Origin: CAIKMD01 sp035552195
GTDB lineage: Bacteria; Pseudomonadota; Alphaproteobacteria; ATCC43930; CGMCC-115725
Length of the DNA stretch: 64,000 bases
NCBI GenBank assembly: GCA_035552195.1
Contig: DASZLU010000054.1
Span: forward strand, 1-64,000
Reading direction: 5' to 3'
A program made the translations under genes and the position numbers. The notes beneath the pieces are model-generated. The model searched no databases and was not told where the DNA came from. It was given only the letters and a program-made list of their open reading frames with translations. Positions 24,462 through 33,201 of the stretch are shown in pieces (the first letter of the stretch is position 1; the number at the start of each line of letters is the position of its first letter).

Positions 24462-26297
24462 ATGGCGGTTAAGCTCGATCCCGTCACACTCGAAGTCATC
24501 CGCAACGCGTTGCCGGCGATCTCGAATGAGATGGCGGCCGATCTGCAGCGTACCTCGTACAATATGATGATCTATGAGGTGCGCGATTTCTGCACCGCGT
24601 TGATTTCGACCGACGGCGAGCTGATCAGCCAGAATGTCGGCGGCGTGTCGCATTTCGTCGCCGATCTCGGCGTCATCATCACCGATGGCGTGGCGCGTTA
24701 CGGCAAGGACGGGTTCCAGGAGGGCGATGTCCTGATCATGAACCACCCCGCCGTAGCCGGACAGCATCTCAACAACATCTGCATCTACGTGCCCTACTTC
24801 TTCAAGGGCGAGCTGTTGATGTTCTCGATGGTGCGCGCGCATTGGATCGATGTTGGCGGCATGAGCACCGGCTTCGGTGCCGGCCGCGCGGCGCAAGACG
24901 CGTGGATGGAGGGGCTGCAATTCAACCAGCTCAAGATCTACGAGTGCGGCAAGCTCAACGAGATGCTGTTCCAGATGGTCAAGGACAATATCCGCTTTCC
25001 GGAATCGTCCTTGGGCGATCTGCGCTCGCAGATCGCGGCGTGCAAGCTGGGCAACCGCCGCGCCGACGAGCTCTTCGCGCGCTATGGTCGCGACACGGTG
25101 ATGGCCGCGATCCGCCAGGTCTTCGACGAGACCGAGCAGCGTTGCCGCAATGCCGTGAAGCAAATCGCCGACGGCGTCTACGAGGCCGAGAGCTTCATCG
25201 ACGACACCGGCGAAAACCCGCCGCAGCCGGTTCGCATCAACGCCAAGATCACCGTCAAGCAAGGCCAGATGACCATCGACCTCAGCGAATGCTCGAAGGA
25301 GCGTCCGCATGGCCCGAACTGCCGCTCGCTCGCCGGCGCGCGCATCGCCTATAAGGGGATCACCGCGCCGCTCGATCCGGTGAACGAAGGCTCGTTCCGC
25401 GCGCTCGATATCATCCTGCCCGAGGGCAATTTCATGATGGCGCGGCATCCGATCCCGATGCAGGGCTGGAGTCTGATGCTGCCGACGGTCGCCGACACGA
25501 TCGTCGCGGCGCTTGCCCCAGCAATGAAGGATAAGGCGCCGGCCGGGCATCATGCCGATCTCGGCGGCTCGGCTTTCTTCGGCGTCGATCCCAAGACCAA
25601 GCGCAACTTCGTCTTGCAGAGCATCGACGGCGGCGGCTGGGGCGGCCGGCCGTTCGAGGATGGCGAAAGCGGCTCGGTCTCGATCTGCCAGGGCGACGTG
25701 CGTAACGGCGCCATCGAAGCGATCGAGTTGAAATGCCCGGTGATGATCGAGAAGCGCGGCTTCCGCCAGGATTCGGGCGGCGCCGGTAAATATCGCGGCG
25801 GGCTGGGTATCGAATTCCAGATCCGCAATTTCGTCGAAGGCCGCTGGAACATCGGCAAGCCCTATCGCCAGGGCCTCGCGTCGTGGCCGCTCTGGGGCGG
25901 CGAACCGGGGGCGACGGCGGATTCGCTGATCCGCCGGCCGGGTGAGAATGACTTCCACGAGCTCTACGGCCACCGCTATCTCGTGCCGGCGGAAACACAG
26001 GTGCGAACGCGCCGCTCGGGCGGCGGCGGCTGGGGCGATCCGCTCGAGCGCGAGGCCGAGCTGGTGCGTTGGGATGTTGTCGAGGGCTATGTCTCGCGCG
26101 AAGCGGCGCAGGAGAAATACGGCGTCGTGCTGAAAGACGATTTGTGGATCGATGCGCAGGCGACCGAAGCGCTGCGTGCGAAGATGCGCGACATCAAGCG
26201 CAAGACCGCACTACCGATACCGGTGACACAGGACGGTGTCACGACGTTGCGCACCGATCTCACTGTGTTCGCGACGCGGCCGGCAGCAGCGGAGTAG
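24462..26297 (+). CDS. hyuB: Hydantoinase B-type subunit, orphan second copy
   Basis: HyuB-family protein of 611 residues, strongly similar over its N-terminal 150 residues to the copy at 8012-9769 (shared RTSYNMMIYEVRDFCTAL, SQNVGGVSHFVADLG, GELLMFSMVRAHWID). The C terminus has RRSGGGGWGDPLE. It carries about 26 extra residues, mainly at the C-terminal end. No hyuA partner lies next to it; it could pair with HyuA at 9769-11802 or with a distant gene. GGAGAA lies eight bases before the ATG. Substrate unknown. Confidence 0.9.
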   Translation: MAVKLDPVTLEVIRNALPAISNEMAADLQRTSYNMMIYEVRDFCTALISTDGELISQNVGGVSHFVADLGVIITDGVARYGKDGFQEGDVLIMNHPAVAGQHLNNICIYVPYFFKGELLMFSMVRAHWIDVGGMSTGFGAGRAAQDAWMEGLQFNQLKIYECGKLNEMLFQMVKDNIRFPESSLGDLRSQIAACKLGNRRADELFARYGRDTVMAAIRQVFDETEQRCRNAVKQIADGVYEAESFIDDTGENPPQPVRINAKITVKQGQMTIDLSECSKERPHGPNCRSLAGARIAYKGITAPLDPVNEGSFRALDIILPEGNFMMARHPIPMQGWSLMLPTVADTIVAALAPAMKDKAPAGHHADLGGSAFFGVDPKTKRNFVLQSIDGGGWGGRPFEDGESGSVSICQGDVRNGAIEAIELKCPVMIEKRGFRQDSGGAGKYRGGLGIEFQIRNFVEGRWNIGKPYRQGLASWPLWGGEPGATADSLIRRPGENDFHELYGHRYLVPAETQVRTRRSGGGGWGDPLEREAELVRWDVVEGYVSREAAQEKYGVVLKDDLWIDAQATEALRAKMRDIKRKTALPIPVTQDGVTTLRTDLTVFATRPAAAE

Positions 26298-26329
26298 GAG
26301 CCCGGCCGCACCACTCTCCCCCATCATCA

Positions 26330-26379
26330 CCCGCGGACTTGTTCCGCGGGCCCATGGATTGCCGGAACAAGTCCGGCAA
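26330..26379. repeat. Twin-hairpin intergenic repeat (CTTGT/ACAAG loop family)
   Basis: Two adjacent perfect hairpins lie between the converging genes at 24462 and 26410: CCCGCGGA-CTTGT-TCCGCGGG (26330-26350) and TTGCCGGA-ACAAG-TCCGGCAA (26359-26379). The loops are complementary to each other (CTTGT versus ACAAG). The same hairpin type recurs at 42675-42724 and 63347-63369. It may also act as a two-way transcription stop, though no T-run follows. Confidence 0.75.
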
Positions 26380-26409
26380 AGACGATAGAGGTAGTGGTTG
26401 CTTTCGTCG

Positions 26410-26829
26410 CTAGGCGCGCTGAAACCGCAAATACCCGACGAGGTCCGGCGCCGGCTGAACGCGGTCGCGCGGGTGGTTGATGCCGTCGACCACAGGGACT
26501 TCAGCGAAATCGAACGGGCTAACACCGTCGAGGCACGCAGCGTTGATGCCGTAGAAATTGGGGTTCGAGCGGCGGCGGTGATGCGTGTAGATGCCGCATT
26601 TGGCGCAGAAATAATGCTCAGCGACGCGGGTGTTGAATTGATAGAGCGTCAGCGCTTCCTTTCCCGCCAGCAAGGTGAAATCGGCGATCGGCACGCCGAT
26701 CGCGACGGCACCGCGCATGCGGCAGAAGGAACAGTTGCAGCGCGAGCCTTTGAGCCCGTCGGGCAAGCGGACGCGGAACCGCACCGTGCCGCAATGGCAG
26801 GCGCCGTCCATGTCCACGGGCTCAGCCAT
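26410..26829 (-). CDS. GFA family (glutathione-dependent formaldehyde-activating/CENP-V) zinc protein
   Basis: Small protein of 139 residues. Zinc ligands typical of PF04828 are visible: ACHCGTV (Cys11, Cys13), CNCSFC, and FCAKCGI. The name comes from an enzyme proposed to speed glutathione-formaldehyde adduct formation, but most members have no tested activity. ATG 26829 is chosen so that the protein begins just before the first zinc motif; its Shine-Dalgarno is poor. It follows the HMG-CoA-lyase-like gene by ten bases on the same strand, so the two are probably co-transcribed. A formaldehyde link would suit the nearby Rieske demethylase-type enzyme, as an inference. Confidence 0.85.
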   Translation of the reverse strand: MAEPVDMDGACHCGTVRFRVRLPDGLKGSRCNCSFCRMRGAVAIGVPIADFTLLAGKEALTLYQFNTRVAEHYFCAKCGIYTHHRRRSNPNFYGINAACLDGVSPFDFAEVPVVDGINHPRDRVQPAPDLVGYLRFQRA

Positions 26830-26839
26830 CGGCGCGCGC

Positions 26840-27811
26840 TTATGCCTCCGCCGCCTGCTTCGCCGCCGCACGAAGCTTGGCGGTGTTGCCGCCTTTCATC
26901 ACGGCGCCGGGCAGCGGATGGCCGACGACGTCCTCCGCCATGTTCGCGCAATCGATCAGCTTGTCGAGATCGAGACCCGTCTCGATGCCCATCTCCTGGC
27001 ACATGAAAACGAGGTCTTCGGTGCAGACATTGCCTGCGGCACCTTTATGGCCGGCGAAAGGACAACCGCCGAGGCCGGCGACCGCGGCATCATACTTGGC
27101 GACACCCATCTCCAGCCCCGCGTAAGCGTTGGCGATACCCATGCCCCGCGTATCGTGAAGGTGAAGGACGATCTCGAGGTCGGGGAATTTCTCGCGCACC
27201 GCACCGACGACGCGCTTGATCGAGCCTGGCGTCGCCCAGCCCATCGTGTCGGCGAGGTTGAGCTGCTTCAGCGTCACGCCGTTCTCTTTGGCGATCCGCA
27301 CCAGATCGCCGGCGAGCTCGACCACGCGCTCGACCGGGACTTCGCCCTGGTAGTTGCAGCCGAAGGCGGCGCTGATCAATGCCCTGCCCATCTCGATATT
27401 GTATTCTTTGTATTTGGCGATGGTCGTCGGCAAGGTCGCCATCAGCTCCGCGACGGTTTTGTTCTGGTTGCGCTTCAGGAACGCATCCGAGGCCGACAGG
27501 GTGATCCCGCCTTCGATGGTCAGCTTCTTGGTCGCGATCGCGCGCTCGAACCCCTTGTCGTTGAGCCACAGGCCGGTGAACTTCACGCCTGGCACCATTT
27601 TGATGCCTTCCACCACCTGCTCGGCATCGGCCGAGTTCGGCACGCGGCGCGGATCGACGAACGAGACGGTCTGGATGTGGTGGAGACCGGTGGTCGCCAG
27701 CGCATTGATGAATTCGACTTTGCGCTCGGTCGGGATGAATTCCTTTTCGATCTGGAAGCCCTCGCGCGGGCCTTCCTCGCGAAGATCGACCTTTTTCGGC
27801 ATGTCGGCCAT
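26840..27811 (-). CDS. Hydroxymethylglutaryl-CoA lyase-like enzyme
   Basis: TIM-barrel acyl-CoA lyase of 323 residues. Metal-binding HLHDTRGMG and the catalytic-cysteine loop GGCPFAGHKGAAGN are clear. The N-terminal metal/catalytic motif reads REEGPREGFQ, where authentic HMG-CoA lyases have GPRDGLQ; the key Asp is replaced by Glu, so a different 3-hydroxyacyl-CoA may be cleaved. ATG 27811 is fixed by an excellent AGGAGG five bases upstream; the in-frame ATG at 27835 has no such site. Divergent from the Rieske oxygenase with 71 bases between. It may release acetyl-CoA or pyruvate at the end of a ring-degradation route. Confidence 0.85.
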   Translation of the reverse strand: MADMPKKVDLREEGPREGFQIEKEFIPTERKVEFINALATTGLHHIQTVSFVDPRRVPNSADAEQVVEGIKMVPGVKFTGLWLNDKGFERAIATKKLTIEGGITLSASDAFLKRNQNKTVAELMATLPTTIAKYKEYNIEMGRALISAAFGCNYQGEVPVERVVELAGDLVRIAKENGVTLKQLNLADTMGWATPGSIKRVVGAVREKFPDLEIVLHLHDTRGMGIANAYAGLEMGVAKYDAAVAGLGGCPFAGHKGAAGNVCTEDLVFMCQEMGIETGLDLDKLIDCANMAEDVVGHPLPGAVMKGGNTAKLRAAAKQAAEA

Positions 27812-27882
27812 GGGTTCCTCCTGGTTTGGCGCCATCCTAGCGCGGCGTGGCGTCCTGCCAAGCGTCTCGCTACGATCGAAAA

Positions 27883-28905
27883 ATGCCGTTTTTACGCAAC
27901 GCGTGGTATGTCGCCGCTTGGCCGGAAGAGCTGGGCCGCACGCTTTTGGCGCGCCGCATCGCCGGCGAGCATCTGGTTTTCTTCCGCCAGGAAGATGGAA
28001 CGGCAGTCTGCCTGCAGGATCAATGCCCGCACCGCTTCGCGCCGCTCAGCATGGGGACGCTGATCGGCGATCGCATCGAGTGCAAATATCACGGGCTGCA
28101 ATACGACAAGAGCGGCCGCTGCGTCGTCAATCCGCATGCGCCGGGTACCGTGCCGCCGAAGATGGCGGCGCATGTCTATCCGCTGGTCGAACGGCATGGC
28201 CTGGTCTGGATCTGGATGGGCGAGCCGGCGCGCGCCACGCCTGACACGATCCCCGAGCTATCCTACCTACGCGATGAAGCGGCGTTCCGTACCGTGCGCA
28301 ATTACTTTTGCCTGCCCTACAGCACTGCGCTGATGTTCGACAATCTGATGGATCTGTCGCACGCCGATTTTCTGCACAAAGGCCTGATCTCGGAAGGCAT
28401 GGGCGAGAAGACGCGCGCGACCATGACCACCACCGATGAAGGCGATTGCGTGCGCGTGCGCTGGGTGCTGCGTGATGCTCTTCCTTCTCCGACTTTCGCC
28501 AAGGTGTGGAAGTTCAGCCCGCTGACCGATCATTACTGCGAGACGCATTTCACCCCGCCCGGGATCCTGCGCGTTGACCTGTCGGCGGTCGACGCCAGCA
28601 AGCTTCAGAACGAAGGCGTGCGCCTCATCGTCACGCATTGCGTGACGCCGGAGACCGAGACCTCGCTGCACGAGTTCACGCTGCGCAGCCGCAACTTCGC
28701 GCTGACCGATGAAAAGGTCGATGCGCATTTCATCGAGCAGCAGCGCAAGGTCATCATCGAAGAAGACGGCTGGATGCTGACCGCGATCCAGCAGCGCATG
28801 AACGAGCCGGGCTTTGTCGACGATCCCGTGCTGTTCAATATCGATACCGGCGCGATCAAAGTCCGGCGCGTGATGGAGCGGCTGATCGCGTCCGAGGCGC
28901 GTTAG
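27883..28905 (+). CDS. Rieske non-haem iron oxygenase, VanA-type
   Basis: Oxygenase component of 340 residues starting MPFLRNAWYVAAWPEEL, the usual start of vanillate/aromatic-ether demethylases. Rieske cluster ligands: CPHRFAPLSMG and CKYHGLQYD. The mononuclear iron site is seen in NLMDLSHADFLH. ATG 27883 is used because this N terminus matches the family. No VanB-type reductase lies next to it, so its electron donor must be encoded elsewhere. The likely reaction is O-demethylation or hydroxylation of a small aromatic or N-heterocyclic compound, releasing formaldehyde if it is a demethylase. Confidence 0.9.
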   Translation: MPFLRNAWYVAAWPEELGRTLLARRIAGEHLVFFRQEDGTAVCLQDQCPHRFAPLSMGTLIGDRIECKYHGLQYDKSGRCVVNPHAPGTVPPKMAAHVYPLVERHGLVWIWMGEPARATPDTIPELSYLRDEAAFRTVRNYFCLPYSTALMFDNLMDLSHADFLHKGLISEGMGEKTRATMTTTDEGDCVRVRWVLRDALPSPTFAKVWKFSPLTDHYCETHFTPPGILRVDLSAVDASKLQNEGVRLIVTHCVTPETETSLHEFTLRSRNFALTDEKVDAHFIEQQRKVIIEEDGWMLTAIQQRMNEPGFVDDPVLFNIDTGAIKVRRVMERLIASEAR

Positions 28906-28917
28906 GAAATCGCCAAC

Positions 28918-29592
28918 TTAAGGCACCGCCAGGAGCGGCTTCTGTCCCGGCGGCAGCTGCATATCGAAGACCGCGAGGAGCGCGGCTGTGCCGGAATAAT
29001 TCCCCATCAGTGAAACCAGGTTGATGAGCCGCTCTGGCCCAAACTGCTTCACCGCGCGGGCATAGGTCGCGGCGCTGACCCTCTTGTTGCGATAGATCTC
29101 ACGGCCAAGCTGGATAATGACCGCGTCGGCCTCGGCCACGCCCTTGGGGCTTTTGCGATGTTTCACGACATCGATGGTGGCCGGCGGCACGCCTTCCTTG
29201 AGCGCCACGCTTTCATGCGCCGCCCATTCGAACTGGCTGTTGAACTCGCGTGCGGTGACGAGGATCGCCAGCTCGCGGACATGGCCGTCGAAGCCGGTCT
29301 CGGGGCTGCGCAAATAGCGGTTGAGGGCGCTGTTGAGCTCCGACACTTTCGGGCTGTACAGCATGATGCCGCCCGGCCCGCGCAAGCCCGCGAGCGAACC
29401 GCCTGAGGGCGAGGCGAGCTGATCGAAGGTCTTCTGCCCCGTGGGATCGAGGCTGTCGCGCTTGATAAGCGGCAGGCGATTGCCGGAATCTGCGTGAATA
29501 TCCGGCGGCGAAGCGGCATTTTGCGCTCCGGCGCTGCTGGTGACCGCCATGATTAGACCGAGAGCCAGAGCTGCGCTTTTCCCGAACGACAT
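28918..29592 (-). CDS. Exported carboxymuconolactone-decarboxylase (AhpD-like fold) protein
   Basis: Protein of 224 residues with a signal peptide (hydrophobic core AALALGLIMAV, cleavage near SAGAQ), so probably periplasmic, which is unusual for the family. The CMD core reads ELAILVTAREFNSQFEWAAH, followed by KEGVPPATIDVV. No CxxC pair is present, so peroxiredoxin-partner activity like AhpD is unlikely. A gamma-carboxymuconolactone decarboxylase reaction is possible but export argues against the standard pathway step. It faces the Rieske gene tail to tail with a 12-base gap. Confidence 0.85.
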   Translation of the reverse strand: MSFGKSAALALGLIMAVTSSAGAQNAASPPDIHADSGNRLPLIKRDSLDPTGQKTFDQLASPSGGSLAGLRGPGGIMLYSPKVSELNSALNRYLRSPETGFDGHVRELAILVTAREFNSQFEWAAHESVALKEGVPPATIDVVKHRKSPKGVAEADAVIIQLGREIYRNKRVSAATYARAVKQFGPERLINLVSLMGNYSGTAALLAVFDMQLPPGQKPLLAVP

Positions 29593-29648
29593 AATTCATT
29601 CCCCCTCTTGAGCGCTTATACGGTCGTGGCAAAGCATGCGCCGGCGCC

Positions 29649-30641
29649 GTGCCCGCGTCCAGCCGCCGCAGTCCAGCTTTACGTTTTGTTGAGGCCGAGA
29701 AAATAAAGCTTACAGAATTCGCCGACCACCATCCTGTACGCGCGCCCGTGACGTCATCTTCGACAGCCTTGCCCGCCGATTCGGCCCCGAGCGACCCTGG
29801 CTATAGCGCGCTCGCCGCCGAGCCGCGCGAGACCGCGGAGCGGGTTTCGCATCGCGAAGCCGAGCCGTCGAAGATGCAGACCGAACTCGAGCAGATCAAC
29901 GCCCTCATCGAAGAACGGATTCGCACCCGCATCGATGAATTGCTCGCGGCGCAAGGCGAGCTGATCAAGAACGAACGGATGGCGGCGATCGGACAATTGA
30001 CCTCGATCGTTGCGCATGAGCTGCGCAATCCGATGAGCGCGATCCGCAACACCGTTTACCTGATGAAAGACCAGCACAGCCGCGGCCAGCCGGTCGCGCT
30101 GGAGCGGCCGCTCGAGCGTATCGGCCGCAGCATCAGTCGCTGCGAGAAGATCATTCAGGAGTTGGTCGATTTCTCACGCTCGCGCGCGCTGCAAAGCGAG
30201 GCACGGGTGTTCGACACCTGGCTGCGCGAGGTCATGAGCGAATTTATGGCGCCGCCCGGCGTCACGATCACGATGGATTGCGGCGCCGGCGAAACCAAAG
30301 TCGCGCTCGATGGCGACCGCCTGCAGCTGGTGATCACCAATCTCGTCGAGAATGCGGTACAGGCCATGGCCGAGCACCGCATGGAACGCGCGCCATGCGT
30401 CGTCTTGCGGACAAAGACGCTCAGCGATGCGCTGGAATTGCGGATCGAGGATAATGGCCCCGGCATTCCGGCCGAGAATCTGGCCAAGGTGTTCGAGCCG
30501 CTGTTCACCACCAAGCGCATGGGCACCGGGCTCGGCTTGTCGACCGTGAAGCAGATCGTCGAGCAGCATGGCGGCACGATTGTGCTGCAAAGCGCGCCCG
30601 GCGAATTCACCCGCGCGGTGATTCGCCTGCCCCTCGCCTGA
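29649..30641 (+). CDS. Soluble sensor histidine kinase (orphan)
   Basis: Protein of 330 residues. After a low-complexity N terminus (about 75 residues) comes a coiled coil (MQTELEQINALIEERI), the H-box VAHELRNPM with phosphoacceptor His123, then N-box NLVENAVQAM, G1 DNGPGIP, and F/G2 boxes FEPLFTTKRMGTGLGLS. No membrane segment and no recognised sensor domain are seen, and no response regulator is adjacent. The GTG start at 29649 is uncertain; initiation nearer the coiled coil (ATG 29874) is possible. It begins 57 bases from the divergent CMD-like gene. Confidence 0.85.
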   Translation: MPASSRRSPALRFVEAEKIKLTEFADHHPVRAPVTSSSTALPADSAPSDPGYSALAAEPRETAERVSHREAEPSKMQTELEQINALIEERIRTRIDELLAAQGELIKNERMAAIGQLTSIVAHELRNPMSAIRNTVYLMKDQHSRGQPVALERPLERIGRSISRCEKIIQELVDFSRSRALQSEARVFDTWLREVMSEFMAPPGVTITMDCGAGETKVALDGDRLQLVITNLVENAVQAMAEHRMERAPCVVLRTKTLSDALELRIEDNGPGIPAENLAKVFEPLFTTKRMGTGLGLSTVKQIVEQHGGTIVLQSAPGEFTRAVIRLPLA

Positions 30642-30650
30642 TATACCCGC

Positions 30651-31223
30651 CTAACGGATATAGAAGCTTCGCTCGGTCGCGATGGCGTTCATCGGAATGT
30701 CGTGCGGCAGCGGGTGGATCGTCGGCAGATGGCTGAGCTCGAAGCCGACGCCGAGACAGAATGGCCGCGGGGTCATCGCCTCGAGCGTGCGATCGTAAAA
30801 TCCGCCACCGTAGCCAAGGCGATAGCCGTCGTCGTCGAAGCCGACCAGCGGCACGATCAGCATTTTCGGCTGCACCGGCGCGCCCTCCGCCGGGTAGGGA
30901 ATGTCGTAGACGCCGGAGGCAAGCTTGGTCTGGCGGTCCCAAGGGCGGAACTCCAGTGGCCGGCCTTTGCCGAGCACCACTGGCAACGCGGCCGTGAAAC
31001 CGCGCGCGATCAGCGCATCGAGCGCCGGCAGCACGTTGAACTCGCGGCGAAACGGCCAATAAGCGCCGACGAGGCAGGGCTCGATTTCTTCGAAGCAGGT
31101 ATCGAGCCGCCGCATGATGGCGGCATCCGCCTCGGCATGGACCGCTTGCGGCGCGGCCATGCGCGCCGCAATCAGCTCATCGCGTTTTTGCTTCCGCCAC
31201 GCGAGGATTCCAGCGCGTTCCAT
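30651..31223 (-). CDS. 5-formyltetrahydrofolate cyclo-ligase
   Basis: Enzyme of 190 residues that uses ATP to convert 5-formyl-THF to 5,10-methenyl-THF. The family signature GYGGGFYDR is present near residue 140, and the N-terminal lysine/arginine-rich region (WRKQKRDELI) fits the nucleotide site. It neighbours formate-THF ligase on the same strand with only a 125-base repeat-bearing gap, so folate one-carbon salvage genes are grouped. The ATG at 31223 gives the usual family length. Confidence 0.93.
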   Translation of the reverse strand: MERAGILAWRKQKRDELIAARMAAPQAVHAEADAAIMRRLDTCFEEIEPCLVGAYWPFRREFNVLPALDALIARGFTAALPVVLGKGRPLEFRPWDRQTKLASGVYDIPYPAEGAPVQPKMLIVPLVGFDDDGYRLGYGGGFYDRTLEAMTPRPFCLGVGFELSHLPTIHPLPHDIPMNAIATERSFYIR

Positions 31224-31246
31224 ATTCGCGCGTCCTTACACTTCCA

Positions 31247-31310
31247 CGTCACCCCCGCGAAGGCGGGGGTCCATGCAAGCCGCTGGATTCTCGCTTTCGC
31301 GGGAATGACG
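31247..31310. repeat. Intergenic palindromic element, CGTCA...TGACG family
   Basis: 64-base element bounded by CGTCA (31247-31251) and TGACG (31306-31310). The left hairpin is CCCCCGC-GAAG-GCGGGGG (31252-31269). The right half contains CTCGCTTTCGCGGG. It is closely matched by 43705-43767, and a degenerate copy lies at 22315-22392. It resembles the short palindromic repeats scattered through many alphaproteobacterial chromosomes. Confidence 0.85.
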
Positions 31311-31348
31311 GGTTAAAGGGCGCAGTCGCTTACTCACATCAACGCGAC

Positions 31349-33046
31349 TTATGACAAACCGATGATCTGGCCGGCTTCGTTGACGTAGATCTGCTCCGCC
31401 GATGGCACGCGCGGCAAGCCGGGCATGGTCATGATGTCGCCGCAGATCGCCACGACGAATTCGGCGCCGGCCGACAGCCGCACCTCACGGATCGGCAATT
31501 CGAAGCCGGATGGCGCGCCGTAAAGATCGCCATTGGCCGAGAAGCTGTACTGCGTTTTCGCCATGCAGATCGGCAGATTGCCGAAGCCTTGCTTCTCCAT
31601 TTCGGCAAGACGATCGACGATCGCCTTCGGCGCAGCGACATCGCCGGCACGATAAATCTCTTTCGCGATCGTCTTGATCTTGTCGAGCAGCTTCATGTCG
31701 TCGGGATAGAGCGGCTTGTAAGACGCCTTGCCGCTATCGGCGAGCTCGGCCACCACCTTCGCCAGCGCCTCGGCGCCCTCGCCGCCATCGGCGAAATGCG
31801 TGCAGACGAAGGCGCTCACGCCGTCGGCCTTGCAGCCGTCGACGATCGCTTGCAGTTCGGCATCGGTATCGGTCGGGAAGCGGTTGATACACACCACCGC
31901 CGGCACGCCGAATTTCTTGATGTTCTCGAGATGGCGCTTGAGATTGACGAGGCCCTTGGTCACGGCCTCGACGTTCTCGGCGCCGAGATTGGGACGGCCG
32001 ACGCCACCGTGGAATTTCAGCGCGCGCGCGGTCGCGACGACGACCGCCGCAGCGGGCTTCAGCCCAGCCTTGCGGCATTTGATGTCGAAGAATTTCTCGG
32101 CCCCGAGGTCGGCACCGAAGCCGGCTTCGGTGACGACGTAATCGACGAGCTTCAGCGCTAGTTTCGTCGCGGTCACCGAGTTGCAGCCATGCGCAATATT
32201 CGCGAACGGCCCCCCATGGATGAAGGCGGGATTGTTCTCCAGCGTCTGGACCAGGTTCGGCTTGATCGCGTCTTTCAGCACGGCGGTCATCGCTCCGTCG
32301 GCCTTGAGCTGGCTGGCGCGCACCGGCTGCCGATCACGCGTTTGCGCGACGATGATATTGCCGATGCGGCGGCGCAGATCGTCGATCGAGGTCGACAGGC
32401 AGAGGATCGCCATGATCTCGGACGCGACGGTGATGTCGAACCCGTCCTCGCGCGGGAAGCCGTTGGCGACTCCGCCCAGCGAATCGACGATCGAGCGCAG
32501 CGCGCGGTCGTTCATATCCATGCAGCGCCGCCAGGTGATGCGGCGCGGATCGATGCCGAGATCGTTGGCCCAATAGACATGGTTGTCGATCATCGCCGCG
32601 AGCAGATTGTTGGCGATGCCGATGGCGTGGAAGTCGCCCGTGAAATGCAGATTGATGTCGTCCATCGGCACGACCTGGCTGTAGCCGCCGCCGGCGGCGC
32701 CGCCTTTCATGCCGAAACACGGGCCGAGGCTCGGCTCGCGCAGGCAGATCATCGCTTTCTTGCCGATGCGGTTGAGCGCGTCGCCGAGACCGACCGTCGT
32801 CGTCGTCTTACCCTCGCCCGCCGGCGTCGGATTGATCGCGGTCACGAGGATCAGCTTGCCGTCGGGCTTGTTGGCAAGCGCATCCTTGACGAAATCCATG
32901 CCGATCTTGGCTTTGTAATGGCCATACGGCTCGACCTTTTCGGCGGGGATCCCCAGCCGGTCGCGGGCGATATCGATGATCGGCCGCATCGTCGCGGCTT
33001 GTGCAATTTCCCAGTCGGTCTTCGGCTTTGCCGAGCTGTCGGCCAT
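31349..33046 (-). CDS. fhs: Formate--tetrahydrofolate ligase
   Basis: Enzyme of 565 residues, the usual full length, forming 10-formyl-THF from formate, ATP and THF. The P-loop-like nucleotide site PTPAGEGKTTTTVGLGDAL lies at about residue 70, and GGAAGGGYSQV (about residue 117) is a strongly conserved family segment. The ATG at 33046 follows AGGGTGA. With the cyclo-ligase downstream and the glycine cleavage operon at 36-41 kb, it forms a one-carbon metabolism group in this window. No methylene-THF dehydrogenase (folD) is visible. Confidence 0.97.
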   Translation of the reverse strand: MADSSAKPKTDWEIAQAATMRPIIDIARDRLGIPAEKVEPYGHYKAKIGMDFVKDALANKPDGKLILVTAINPTPAGEGKTTTTVGLGDALNRIGKKAMICLREPSLGPCFGMKGGAAGGGYSQVVPMDDINLHFTGDFHAIGIANNLLAAMIDNHVYWANDLGIDPRRITWRRCMDMNDRALRSIVDSLGGVANGFPREDGFDITVASEIMAILCLSTSIDDLRRRIGNIIVAQTRDRQPVRASQLKADGAMTAVLKDAIKPNLVQTLENNPAFIHGGPFANIAHGCNSVTATKLALKLVDYVVTEAGFGADLGAEKFFDIKCRKAGLKPAAAVVVATARALKFHGGVGRPNLGAENVEAVTKGLVNLKRHLENIKKFGVPAVVCINRFPTDTDAELQAIVDGCKADGVSAFVCTHFADGGEGAEALAKVVAELADSGKASYKPLYPDDMKLLDKIKTIAKEIYRAGDVAAPKAIVDRLAEMEKQGFGNLPICMAKTQYSFSANGDLYGAPSGFELPIREVRLSAGAEFVVAICGDIMTMPGLPRVPSAEQIYVNEAGQIIGLS

Positions 33047-33201
33047 GGCTTTTCACCCTGTTTTCCGTCTTGTGGCGCCTCGACAGGCATCGAAGAAGCG
33101 CGGCGCCTCATCGTCAACCATAAATCTGCCCAAAATATTCGTGGGCTATTATGTGGGCCAATTCCCCGCGTCCCCGCCGCGCCGCGACGAGGCCACGCGC
33201 C
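33047..33201. other. Intergenic region between an orphan SBP and fhs
   Basis: 155 bases between two minus-strand genes. A short dyad, GCGCCTC-ATTT-GAGGCGC (about 33198-33215), straddles the stop codon of the SBP gene but lacks a T-run. A TTGACG near 33110 on the minus strand could be a -35 for fhs, but no convincing -10 follows. No open reading frame of note. Confidence 0.35.

Noticed and set aside
26330..26379. CRISPR-like repeat
   Set aside because: Only two hairpins with different stems and no regular spacers; it fits a dispersed palindrome family instead.
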